Assembly: GCA_009695405.1 (NCBI GenBank)
Contig: SIAZ01000245.1
Coordinates: 1-5,336, forward strand
Direction of reading: 5' to 3'
Length of the DNA: 5,336 nucleotides
Source: Pedosphaera sp.
Lineage (GTDB): Bacteria > Verrucomicrobiota > Verrucomicrobiia > Limisphaerales > UBA9464
Shown: positions 1 through 5,336 of the stretch, one piece after another
Numbering within the stretch: the first letter of the stretch is position 1
How the letters are laid out: each line of letters begins with the position of its first letter
Made by a program: the position numbers and the translations under genes
Notes under the pieces: model-generated
Seen by the model: only the letters and a program-made list of their open reading frames with translations
What the model was told of the DNA's origin: nothing
Databases searched by the model: none

Positions 1-212
1 CCTTCGTCAGACCTCTCGAAACCCTTCCCACTCTTTCTCGGAACCACTCGGTTCATTCCATCGAGCCGCAGACTGCCGTCGGTTTTTTTCCAAATTTTAA
101 TTTCAAACGTCACGTTTCAAAAAGCTCGGTTTTTGGAAGTCCCCTTAACTGCATCGCCGGTAAGCTTCGCCTCTCTCAATTTTTATTCCGCCGGCAAAAG
201 CGAGGAATCGAG
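1..212. other. Left-edge stretch without a supportable gene
   Basis: This stretch lies beyond the 3' end of pstB. It contains T-rich runs, for example around 81-88. Forward frame 1 is open from the window edge to a TAA at 214-216, about 71 codons. Forward frame 3 is also open through the region and into the antisense of pstB. Neither translation resembles a known family or shows clear coding character. A leftward ATG at 54-56 opens about 18 codons to the edge, again without recognisable content. I see no phoU start, which often follows pstB, and no convincing hairpin with a U-tract to end the pst transcript. The end of a convergent gene entering from the left cannot be excluded. Confidence 0.4.
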
Positions 213-995
213 CTAACCGAATCGACAATTGAGATAATCTTCGGTCCGACGATCCGCTGGACTGGCAAAAATCTTTTCGGTCCGATCCATTTCAACCAAA
301 GCGCCTTGATGAAAGAAAAGAGTGAAATCTGAAATCCGGGCCGCTTGTTGCAGAGAGTGGGTCGCTACTACCACCGTGCAGGTCTTCTTGAATTCAAGAA
401 TGACATCCTCAATCAGGCCGGTTGAGATCGGATCTAAAGCACGGGTTGGTTCGTCCATCAACAAGATCTGCGGATCAACCGCAATAGACCTTGCTAGACA
501 CAATCTCTGTTGTTGGCCGCCAGAAAGACTCCTCGCCGAAGTATGCAACTGGTCTCGGACTTCTTCCCAGAGCGCTGAACGAACCAATGCTGTCTCCACT
601 CTCTCTTCCAATTCATCTCGGGCGACAACTCCAGCCAAACGTAATCCAAACGCCACATTCTCAAACACTGATTTTGGAAACGGGATCGCTTTCTGAAAAA
701 CAAAACCCACCCGCCGCCTCAAGTCGGCGACATCCACTTTTGCCCCCCAGACGTTCGTTCCCGTAATGAGACACTCACCCTTTACTCGTGCACTAGGAAT
801 CAAATCAGTCATCCGATTGAAACACTTCAAAAGGCTACTTTTCCCGCACCCATTGGCCCCAATTAAAGAGGTTACCCGTTTTTCGGGAAGGATCAGTGTT
901 ACCGAAGATAAAGCCTGTTTATCCCCATACCAAAGACTTAGATCGCGCGTTTCAATGGCCGCAGGCAGTAATTCGTCTCCGAAGGCTGATTTCAT
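213..995 (-). CDS. pstB: Phosphate ABC transporter ATP-binding protein PstB
   Basis: This is the cytoplasmic ATPase that, as a dimer, powers phosphate import through the PstC-PstA channel. At 260 residues it has the normal family length. All nucleotide-binding motifs are present in order: Walker A GANGCGKSS (46-54), Q-loop Gln101, signature LSGGQQQR (157-164), Walker B with catalytic Glu (ILLMDEP, 177-183), a D-loop in RALDP, and the switch His213. The tail around 250-260 (TEDYLNCRFG) matches the PstB-specific ending TEDY..GRFG, which separates it from other ABC ATPases. Minor departures are Asn for Ser in Walker A, Ser for Thr at its end, and Arg for the usual Ser before ALDP. None should abolish ATP binding. 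It is the last gene of a leftward operon, starting 12 bases after the short pstA-like gene with a weak AAGAG ribosome site. The ATPase looks intact, but its usual PstA partner is truncated. Confidence 0.95.
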   Translation of the reverse strand: MKSAFGDELLPAAIETRDLSLWYGDKQALSSVTLILPEKRVTSLIGANGCGKSSLLKCFNRMTDLIPSARVKGECLITGTNVWGAKVDVADLRRRVGFVFQKAIPFPKSVFENVAFGLRLAGVVARDELEERVETALVRSALWEEVRDQLHTSARSLSGGQQQRLCLARSIAVDPQILLMDEPTRALDPISTGLIEDVILEFKKTCTVVVATHSLQQAARISDFTLFFHQGALVEMDRTEKIFASPADRRTEDYLNCRFG

Positions 996-1007
996 ATAGC
1001 TCTTGGA

Positions 1008-1328
1008 TTAAAACCGCTCAGGGGTGCTCCGATGGGCTCGTAAAAGTACTGTCACTAGTTTTAAACCACAGGTCAAAACGCCTGCTGATATCATAAAAAG
1101 AGTCATTAGAAAAACTCGGCAGACTGTTCCCAAGATCATCTGTAAAGGTCCCTTCCAAAATTTATCCATCTTATCGCCTTCGGGCACTCCGATCACTAGG
1201 CCCCATGATAATTGCGGTGCCGCAATCATCGCTCCTCTCACCAAGAGAATAACGAGCGAACTTAGCAAACCCACTGTAATCGCTGAGTTCACAACATTGG
1301 GAATCTGTGAGCGACAAAAGGCTTTCAT
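1008..1328 (-). CDS. pstA: Severely shortened PstA-like phosphate permease (remnant)
   Basis: The protein has 106 residues, whereas PstA permeases usually have 280-300. Residues 15-37 form a first membrane helix. They are followed by APQLSWGLVIGVPEG (37-51) and GPLQMILGT (60-68), which match the PstA pattern of a LSW..F....P loop and a GI.PAI.GT segment before helix 2. A second hydrophobic stretch spans about 70-97 and ends in a basic tail (LLRAHRSTPERF). The EAA cytoplasmic loop that contacts PstB and about four helices are missing. Position between pstC and pstB supports the PstA assignment. Its ATG overlaps the pstC stop as ATGA, with a purine-rich AGGGAAGG just upstream, so translation is probably coupled. 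The second helix could be original helix 2, or original helix 6 joined by an in-frame internal deletion; the basic tail and normal spacing to pstB would suit the latter. It is probably a non-functional remnant, though an expressed small membrane protein is possible. Confidence 0.75.
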   Translation of the reverse strand: MKAFCRSQIPNVVNSAITVGLLSSLVILLVRGAMIAAPQLSWGLVIGVPEGDKMDKFWKGPLQMILGTVCRVFLMTLFMISAGVLTCGLKLVTVLLRAHRSTPERF

Positions 1329-2347
1329 GATCCTTCCCTGAGGTGTCGTTGAGTTCTACGAACCAACCAGTGAGCTAGCCCAGTAAGGGCAGACGTCACA
1401 ACAAAGAGGATTAGTCCAATCACAAAAAGCATCGGATAATGAGGCCCAGAAAGGGTGCTTTCGCCCATTTCTCCCGCCAAGGTTGACGTCAATGTCCGCA
1501 CCGGAGTCAGAGGATTCCACCTTATCATTGAGATGTTTCCACAGAGCATCAAAACCAGCATCGTTTCTCCTAAGGCTCGAGTAGAGCTAATCAGAACTGA
1601 GGCCAAGAGACTCGGGGCAGTGACTGGAAGCACCACCTTACAAGCCACCTGCCACGGAGTCGCCCCTAACCCAAGTGCGGCGCGAATCAAATCTACAGAC
1701 ACAGCACTCATGGCATCTTCGGCCAATGAAAACAAGATGGGCACTATCGCCAATCCCAATGCCAGTCCCGCTACCGTTGCATTTAATCGAAAAGGTAGGC
1801 CGGTCATTTTTTCAACCCACGGAGCAATGACGATCAAGGCAAATGCTCCAACGATCACACTTGGCACACTCGCCAGCATTTCAAGAACTGGCTTAGCCCA
1901 TCGTCGGTGCCGGCGAAATCCTAAGTGCGCGACAGACAGAGCTGTTGCTAATGCCAAAGGCGTCGCAACAGAAATGGCAATGACCGTCACCTTTAGACCC
2001 TCGAGCAACAGGGGCCAGAGGGTGTGTAGAGGGGGGGCCCCAGCAGGACTCCATAGCACCTCCGAACGGCGAGGGTTATTCTCGGATTTATGCCTAGTGT
2101 TATCAATTTCTAAGGGCACCGCTCTCTGCTGTTCTGAGCTCACAATGGAGGGCACACCAATCATGGAACTCGCTTCCCATAAAAGAAATAGGACCACCAA
2201 GAGCACACTGATGCCCGAAACAAGAGCGACCCCTCGTACTAGACTCTCTAACATCCGCTCCCACCTTCTCTGGTACCACGATACTCGGCGCCCCTCTAAA
2301 GGGGGCCAAGTATTGCCAGTCTTCACTGTGTTTTTTCTCAAAAGCAT
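1325..2347 (-). CDS. pstC: Phosphate ABC transporter permease PstC
   Basis: This is an inner-membrane channel subunit of the Pst phosphate importer, which normally pairs with PstA and couples to PstB. The 340 residues begin with a basic cytoplasmic segment (1-35) and helix 1 (about 36-58). A long polar loop of roughly 50 residues (59-111), expected in the periplasm, precedes further helices near 112-140, 153-177, 188-206, 243-272 and 304-328. The EAA coupling loop is clear at about 209-240, with AALGLGATPWQV (223-234) at its core. RALGETMLVLMLCGN (257-271) matches the PstC form (GRALGETMAV..) rather than the PstA form (R..GETAPL). The start is supported by a GAGAGG ribosome site six bases upstream. 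It is the first gene of the operon, and its stop overlaps the next start by four bases. No substrate-binding protein gene (pstS) precedes it. A related family member with another oxyanion substrate is less likely, given the PstB-type ATPase. Confidence 0.9.
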   Translation of the reverse strand: MLLRKNTVKTGNTWPPLEGRRVSWYQRRWERMLESLVRGVALVSGISVLLVVLFLLWEASSMIGVPSIVSSEQQRAVPLEIDNTRHKSENNPRRSEVLWSPAGAPPLHTLWPLLLEGLKVTVIAISVATPLALATALSVAHLGFRRHRRWAKPVLEMLASVPSVIVGAFALIVIAPWVEKMTGLPFRLNATVAGLALGLAIVPILFSLAEDAMSAVSVDLIRAALGLGATPWQVACKVVLPVTAPSLLASVLISSTRALGETMLVLMLCGNISMIRWNPLTPVRTLTSTLAGEMGESTLSGPHYPMLFVIGLILFVVTSALTGLAHWLVRRTQRHLREGS

Positions 2348-2353
2348 CGTCCG

Positions 2354-2359
2354 CCTCTC
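2354..2359 (-). promoter_or_regulatory. Ribosome binding site of pstC
   Basis: On the leftward strand the sequence GAGAGG lies six bases before the ATG at 2347-2345. It is the clearest Shine-Dalgarno site in the window and fixes the pstC start. The MFS and protease genes lack a comparable site. Confidence 0.65.
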
Positions 2360-2417
2360 TATTCAACTGAATCTAATCGGCGGGTGAAGACTCCCACGAA
2401 AAGGGGCCGGGAGGGAA

Positions 2418-2443
2418 GCGTCTCCATTTAGAAGAGAAACGCG
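2418..2443. repeat. Imperfect inverted repeat in the pstC-MFS control region
   Basis: GCGTCTC (2418-2424) faces GAGAAACGC (2434-2442) with a two-base bulge and a nine-base loop. It lies downstream of the proposed pstC promoter, so it would fall in the pstC leader RNA, and just upstream of the TTGACT of the MFS gene. It could be an operator or a small leader hairpin. It has no U-tract and is too short to be firm. Confidence 0.25.
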
Positions 2444-2447
2444 TCTT

Positions 2448-2479
2448 TTGACTCATCACATTTTATCCGCACATCTTAT
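2448..2479 (+). promoter_or_regulatory. Possible promoter of the MFS gene (weak)
   Basis: TTGACT at 2448-2453 is a good -35 element. Downstream candidates for -10 are poor: CATCTT (2472-2477, spacer 18) and TCTTAT (2474-2479, spacer 20) each match only three of six consensus bases. It overlaps the opposite-facing pstC promoter, so the two genes may compete for polymerase or share a regulator. Confidence 0.3.
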
Positions 2480-2488
2480 CGCATTCAA
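2460..2488 (-). promoter_or_regulatory. Likely promoter of the pst operon
   Basis: Read leftward, TTGAAT (2488-2483) and TAAAAT (2465-2460) are separated by exactly 17 bases. They match the sigma-70 consensus at four of six and five of six positions. Transcription would start near 2453, giving a leader of about 105 bases before pstC. No sequence close to the E. coli Pho box (two CTGTCAT-like repeats 11 bases apart) is visible near it, so phosphate control through PhoB cannot be argued from this region. Confidence 0.5.
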
Positions 2489-2514
2489 ACGCCTTTTGCC
2501 TTCAACTCACTCGC

Positions 2515-3762
2515 ATGCCCAGTCCGACAAAATCTATTCGCCTGAGTGATCTCACGTCTCAACAGAGAAAATCAGGCCTCGCTGCTTGGCTCGGTTGGAT
2601 GTTTGACGGTCTGGACATGCATATTTACACGCTGGTAGCCACACCGTTCGTCGCCCAACTACTTCACTTATCGCGTACCGATAAAGAGGTCGGCGAAAAA
2701 GGGGCTCTCATTAATGCTGCCTTCCTCGTTGGTTGGGCTCTCGGCGGGGCTTTCTTCGGCCGAATAGGAGACCTGATGGGACGCAGTCGTGCTCTGTGTC
2801 TCACCATACTCTGTTATGCCGGATTCACCGGACTTTCCGCCATTTCAACCGAATGGTGGCACCTGCTTATTTTCCGTTTTCTTTCGGCTTTAGGGATTGG
2901 CGGGGAATGGGCTGTCGGCGCTTCATTGCTTTCTGAAACCTGGCCTAAACGTTGGCGGCCATGGATCGCTGCAACCCTTCAGACCGCCGTAAATATGGGA
3001 GTTTTACTGGCCTGTTTCTTCGGTTATCTCTTTGAAAATTCGGAACCGCGTTACATTTTTCTGGTGGGCGTTTTGCCTGCTCTCATTGTTCTTTGGATTC
3101 GTCGCGCCGTACCCGAAACTGAAGAATGGCATACTGCTCGAGCCAGTGCCGTCAAGCCGCCACCCATTTCCGATCTCTTCCGTCTACCGGTCGCACGCAC
3201 CACTTGGATCGTTCTAGCCATTTGTGGGGTCTCTTTGACTGCGCATTGGACTTTTATGTTCTGGCAGCAGAAATATATTAGAGATCTTCCCGAGGTTCGA
3301 AATCTCACGGCTGCCGGCCAAAACCGAGCTGCGGTAGTCGCTTTAGTCGTTCTGATGATCGGATCAATTGTTGGAAATTACGCCGCTGCAGCCGCCGCCC
3401 GTCGGATCGGATATCGGCGCACAATCATCACCTTTTGCCTCCTCTACGGAGGCGTTATGTGGGCTACCTTTCGAGAACCACTGAGCCATTCTACTCTTCT
3501 AGGTGCCTTCTTTCTTATTGGCGCCTGCCAAGGTGTCTTTGGCTTATTCACTATGTGTCTACCTCCCCTTTTCCCAACCCTGCTCCGCACAACGGGTGCC
3601 GGCTTCTGCTACAATATGGGCCGACTGGTCGCCGCAGGTGGAACAGTCTTCTTCGGGCTTTTCACTAAAGTCGGCGATGTTCGACAGGCGCTGCTCTATG
3701 CAGCAATCCTCTTCGGCCCAGCAGCGCTCCTCGCCCGTTGGCTTCCCGAACCAGAAGAATAG
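2515..3762 (+). CDS. Major facilitator superfamily (MFS) transporter
   Basis: This is an inner-membrane secondary carrier of 415 residues with about 12 hydrophobic helices and a central cytoplasmic loop near 196-225. WMFDGLD (28-34) in helix 1 resembles the DG.D motif of the aromatic acid/sialic acid/sugar symporter branches of MFS. The cytoplasmic loop between helices 2 and 3 carries the family motif A (G78..FGRIGDLMGRSR, to 92). RFLSALGIGGEW (121-132) begins helix 4 in the usual place, and PETEEW (200-205) ends the first half. The second half starts after about residue 226 and ends at a short acidic tail (PEPEE). The ATG has no clear ribosome site, but it precedes helix 1 by a natural distance; the next Met (29) lies inside helix 1. 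The gene diverges from pstC. The substrate cannot be named: organic acid, sugar and aromatic compound carriers all share these motifs. Being beside pst does not by itself imply phosphate ester transport. It looks intact. Confidence 0.9.
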   Translation: MPSPTKSIRLSDLTSQQRKSGLAAWLGWMFDGLDMHIYTLVATPFVAQLLHLSRTDKEVGEKGALINAAFLVGWALGGAFFGRIGDLMGRSRALCLTILCYAGFTGLSAISTEWWHLLIFRFLSALGIGGEWAVGASLLSETWPKRWRPWIAATLQTAVNMGVLLACFFGYLFENSEPRYIFLVGVLPALIVLWIRRAVPETEEWHTARASAVKPPPISDLFRLPVARTTWIVLAICGVSLTAHWTFMFWQQKYIRDLPEVRNLTAAGQNRAAVVALVVLMIGSIVGNYAAAAAARRIGYRRTIITFCLLYGGVMWATFREPLSHSTLLGAFFLIGACQGVFGLFTMCLPPLFPTLLRTTGAGFCYNMGRLVAAGGTVFFGLFTKVGDVRQALLYAAILFGPAALLARWLPEPEE

Positions 3763-3782
3763 CAACGGCACGATAAGCTAAA

Positions 3783-3812
3783 TCCTTTATGACATTTCTG
3801 TAATCTAAAGGA
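3783..3812. repeat. Inverted repeat after the MFS gene
   Basis: TCCTTTA (3783-3789) and TAAAGGA (3806-3812) are perfect complements. A smaller inner pair, ACA and TGT (3792-3794 and 3799-3801), lies in the loop. It sits about 20 bases after the MFS stop codon. The stem is AT-rich and no U-tract follows, so it may be a weak 3' processing or termination structure, or chance. Confidence 0.25.
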
Positions 3813-3818
3813 AAGGCC

Positions 3819-3852
3819 CCAGCCACATTTGGCGGGCATCGTTTGATTGCTT
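3819..3852 (+). terminator. Weak candidate terminator of the MFS gene
   Basis: CC-A-GCCA (3819-3825) can pair with TGGC-G-GG (3830-3836) around a four-base loop, with one A-G mismatch. A moderately T-rich stretch (GTTTGATTGCTTT) follows a few bases later. The stem is short and the T-run interrupted, so this is only a possibility. Confidence 0.2.
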
Positions 3853-3870
3853 TCCACGACTCGGAAGAAT
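3843..3870 (+). promoter_or_regulatory. Possible promoter of the protease gene (weak)
   Basis: TTGATT (3843-3848) and AAGAAT (3865-3870), 16 bases apart, each match the sigma-70 consensus at four of six positions. If used, transcription would begin about 15-20 bases before the ATG, inside the palindrome at 3874-3885. That would make a very short leader. I see no heat-shock or envelope-stress sigma consensus that I can assign. Confidence 0.25.
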
Positions 3871-3873
3871 TTC

Positions 3874-3885
3874 CAGTCCGGACTG
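3874..3885. promoter_or_regulatory. Perfect 12-base palindrome just before the protease start
   Basis: CAGTCCGGACTG reads the same on both strands and ends seven bases before the ATG at 3893. It occupies the place of the ribosome site, and no Shine-Dalgarno sequence is present. It could be a repressor operator or form a small RNA hairpin that limits initiation. A palindrome of this size is expected about once by chance in a window this long, so position is the only argument for function. Confidence 0.3.
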
Positions 3886-3892
3886 AATCACG

Positions 3893-5194
3893 ATGACCCA
3901 CAATTCCCTCATACCTCAAACTACCTCCGCCCAAAGTACAACCGCTTGTTGGCCCTTGTTTGGGCTCGCAGCTCTCGGGCTTTTTCTCGGCAGCATACCT
4001 GCTCTCACCGCACACAACCCTAAAAATGAAACAGCGAGTTCTCTGCCCAAAACCCAAGCGGAACCGAAAGAGTCCCGTTTCGGAATGAGTTTTGCTCCAG
4101 TAGTGAAACAAGTCCTACCTGCCGTCGCTAAAATTTACAGCTCTTCTCGCTCACGCAGATCCGAAGTAATCGATCCTCAACGCTACCGCTTTTTTGGCGA
4201 TAATCAGGGGCGTCTTCCCCGTTCTCCAGATCAACAGGGAATTGGATCGGGTGTAATAGTGAGCAAAGATGGGTACATTTTAACGAATAACCACGTGGTG
4301 GATGGGGCCGACTCAGTGAAGGTCCAACTTACTGACGGTACTGAGTCAACGGCTCAGGTGATCGGCACGGATCCAAAGACAGATCTCGCGGTGATTAAAA
4401 TTTCTGGCAGCCAGCTTCCCTATCTTAATTTTGCCGATAGCGACGGGGCCGAGGTGGGTGACCTCGTTCTTGCAGTGGGCAATCCTTTCGGACTTGGTGA
4501 AACGGTAACAACTGGTATTCTCAGTGCCAAAGGACGCGCCACGCTCGGTCTTGATTACGAAGATTTCTTGCAGACTGATGCCGCGATCAATCCCGGTAAT
4601 TCTGGTGGGGCACTCGTTGATGTCCAAGGACGTCTCCTAGGCATTAATACCGCTATTCTCAGTCGCACCGGTGGGAATCAGGGGATTGGATTTGCCATTC
4701 CATCGAACTTAGCCCGCGAAGTGTTGCGCTCCATCATCAAAGACGGTCGGGTGGTTCGCGGCCAAATCGGTGTCCGTATCCAAGACCTGACGCCTTCTCT
4801 GGCCAAACGCCTCGATTTAGGACTCGTTCGAGGTGCTCTCATTGGTGATGTCATCCCACGCAGTGCTGCTGCTAGGGCGGGCATCGAAAGCGGCGATGTC
4901 ATCGTGGAATTCAACGGACACACTATCGCCGATAGTCGCCAACTTCATCTCGCTGTTGGTCGCACCGAGTCCGGTTCTACTGTCCCAATTAAAATACTGC
5001 GTAATGGCAACAGCCAATCCCTTCGAATTACTGTCTTGGAACAATCTGACCAAGAAGACGACTCCCCAAAAGTTGGTCGAAATGAACCCACCCCACAATC
5101 TGGAATCTTGAACGGAGTTGGCGTCACCGATCTATCTCCAACAATCCGGCAACAGGCGTCTCTACCTAACTCGATCACTGGTGCTATAGTGTAA
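3893..5194 (+). CDS. degQ: DegQ/HtrA-type periplasmic serine protease, cut short in its second PDZ domain
   Basis: This is a secreted quality-control protease that degrades misfolded envelope proteins. Residues 20-40 are a hydrophobic export segment ending ALTA, a plausible signal peptidase site after Ala40; unusually, no Lys or Arg precedes it. The trypsin-like domain (about 65-280) has GIGSGVIV (116-123) and the full triad: His134 in TNNHVV, Asp164 in TDLAVIKI, and Ser237 in NPGNSGGA. The loop before GIGSG is short, as in DegQ rather than DegP. PDZ1 covers about 287-382, starting GQIGVRIQDLTP. After a polar linker, PDZ2 begins (LNGVGVTDLSPTIRQQ, 406-421) but ends at ITGAIV, where family members continue with V..V.P.SPA...GL..GD. 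About 60-80 residues are missing. The stop TAA (5192-5194) belongs to the end of an IS66-like element starting at 5191. An in-frame stop at 3884-3886 rules out a longer N-terminus. Proteolysis may survive, but PDZ2-dependent oligomer assembly is doubtful. Confidence 0.9.
   Translation: MTHNSLIPQTTSAQSTTACWPLFGLAALGLFLGSIPALTAHNPKNETASSLPKTQAEPKESRFGMSFAPVVKQVLPAVAKIYSSSRSRRSEVIDPQRYRFFGDNQGRLPRSPDQQGIGSGVIVSKDGYILTNNHVVDGADSVKVQLTDGTESTAQVIGTDPKTDLAVIKISGSQLPYLNFADSDGAEVGDLVLAVGNPFGLGETVTTGILSAKGRATLGLDYEDFLQTDAAINPGNSGGALVDVQGRLLGINTAILSRTGGNQGIGFAIPSNLAREVLRSIIKDGRVVRGQIGVRIQDLTPSLAKRLDLGLVRGALIGDVIPRSAAARAGIESGDVIVEFNGHTIADSRQLHLAVGRTESGSTVPIKILRNGNSQSLRITVLEQSDQEDDSPKVGRNEPTPQSGILNGVGVTDLSPTIRQQASLPNSITGAIV
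5183..5190. repeat. Predicted 8-base target site of the IS66-type insertion (one copy)
   Basis: IS66-family elements duplicate eight bases of target. The eight bases directly before the proposed left end are GCTATAGT, in the protease codons for Gly-Ala-Ile-Val. The second copy would lie beyond the right end of the element, outside this window, so the duplication itself is not seen. Confidence 0.4.
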
Positions 5195-5336
5195 GCGTAC
5201 GCCGAACCCCATGGTTCCCAATTCGCCTTCCTTGGGTTTAGCCTGAGCGAATGAACTCAATTAAACCGTCTCGGAAGCGGCGTGGTCTTGCTGAAATCCA
5301 ACTGCTAATCACTGAATTCAAAAGCTCGGGACTCTC
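5191..5336 (+). mobile_element. Left end of an IS66-family insertion sequence (partial)
   Basis: The element appears to begin at GTAAGCG (5191-5197). IS66-family elements characteristically have ends starting GTAA, often GTAAGCG. The similarity of the upstream protein to HtrA proteases stops exactly at this boundary, and no frame downstream continues the PDZ domain. A subterminal inverted repeat, GAACC-CCAT-GGTTC, lies at 5204-5217. The first reading frame opens at 5251, 60 bases from the tip, as usual for the tnpA gene of these elements. The rest (tnpB, the large transposase tnpC and the right end) lies outside the window. The family is inferred from the tip sequence together with the start of the first protein. 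Confidence 0.75.
5251..5336 (+). CDS. tnpA: IS66-family accessory protein TnpA, N-terminal part (runs off the window)
   Basis: Only 28 codons are visible before the sequence ends. They read as a basic start (IKPSRKRRG, 4-12) followed by LAEIQLLITEFKSSGL (13-28). This matches the opening of IS66 TnpA proteins: a basic run, an amphipathic helix of the type AE...LI.E...SGL, and then a Q..FC helix-turn-helix expected just past the edge. TnpA is a small DNA-binding-type protein encoded ahead of tnpB and the DDE transposase gene, and is needed with them for transposition in studied members. The ATG has only a weak upstream GAG. Upstream in-frame TAG (5238-5240) fixes this as the earliest ATG. With so few residues, another helix-turn-helix protein is possible, but the GTAAGCG tip 60 bases upstream supports IS66. 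Confidence 0.65.
   Translation, partial: MNSIKPSRKRRGLAEIQLLITEFKSSGL

Noticed and set aside
115..130. Near-repeat TTCAAAAAGCTCGG at the left edge and TTCAAAAGCTCGG near 5317-5329, as if flanking an element.
   Set aside because: The right copy is coding sequence for TnpA residues. The match is short, gapped and does not extend, and the left copy lacks any GTAA tip.
1024..1341. Forward open frame of about 105 codons opposite the short pstA gene.
   Set aside because: The leftward frame has PstA motifs, a coupled start overlap and operon context. The forward frame has no ribosome site or recognisable motif.
1455..2387. Long open frame of about 310 codons on the + strand, opposite pstC.
   Set aside because: It is the antisense of a clear permease. 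Its translation is rich in Ser, Thr and Arg with no family features, as expected for a shadow of a hydrophobic gene.
2515..3762. Assigning the MFS carrier to phosphate or sugar-phosphate uptake because it adjoins pst.
   Set aside because: The genes are divergent, and the DG.D and motif A features fit organic acid and sugar symporters just as well. No substrate-specific residue pattern is recognised.
3938..3955. Lipoprotein attachment at Cys19 (TTAC) of the protease.
   Set aside because: The cysteine comes before the hydrophobic segment instead of after it, and Thr replaces the usual Leu of the lipobox.
5191..5250. A simple frameshift as the reason for the protease stop; one shifted frame reads PNSPSLGLA, faintly like a PDZ segment.
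   Set aside because: That frame stops within a few codons and the resemblance does not continue into the expected GDVI segment. The IS66 tip explains the break better.
1..5336. tRNA, rRNA, CRISPR array, tandem repeats or an origin.
   Set aside because: Reading both strands showed no cloverleaf-like region, no regularly spaced repeats and no DnaA-box cluster.

Overview
This window reads as a chromosomal piece of a Gram-negative bacterium of roughly balanced base composition. It carries Pst phosphate-uptake permease and ATPase genes, a 12-helix major facilitator (MFS) carrier, and a secreted HtrA/Deg-type periplasmic protease. The protein style and the form of the IS66-type reading frame at the right edge recall Verrucomicrobiota and related phyla. 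That is an impression from sequence style, and no marker gene here proves it.

Layout. Positions 1-212 hold no gene I can support. Positions 213-2347 are a leftward operon: pstC, a very short pstA-like gene, then pstB. pstC and the short gene overlap by four bases (ATGA), and the short gene is 12 bases from pstB. A good leftward promoter-like pair (TTGAAT, 17 bases, TAAAAT) lies about 110-140 bases upstream of pstC. The divergent MFS gene (2515-3762) leaves a 167-base shared control region. A 130-base gap with weak inverted repeats then leads to the Deg-type protease gene (3893-5194).

Two genes look damaged. The pstA-like gene encodes 106 residues instead of the usual 280-300. It keeps the start of PstA and one further membrane helix, but lacks the conserved cytoplasmic coupling loop and most of the channel helices. 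The protease keeps its signal region, catalytic triad and first PDZ domain, but stops at the first strand of the second PDZ domain. That stop codon lies inside the sequence GTAAGCG at 5191, which matches the known terminal sequence of IS66-family insertion sequences. Sixty bases further on, a reading frame opens with the typical beginning of an IS66 TnpA accessory protein and runs off the window. The simplest reading is that an IS66-family element has inserted into the protease gene.

PstC and PstA normally form the membrane channel driven by a PstB dimer, fed by the periplasmic phosphate-binding protein PstS. Neither pstS nor phoU is visible here, and with PstA reduced to a stub it is doubtful that this locus makes a normal phosphate importer. 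I did not find a new defence or mobile system. The most informative signals are the IS insertion and the shortened pstA.
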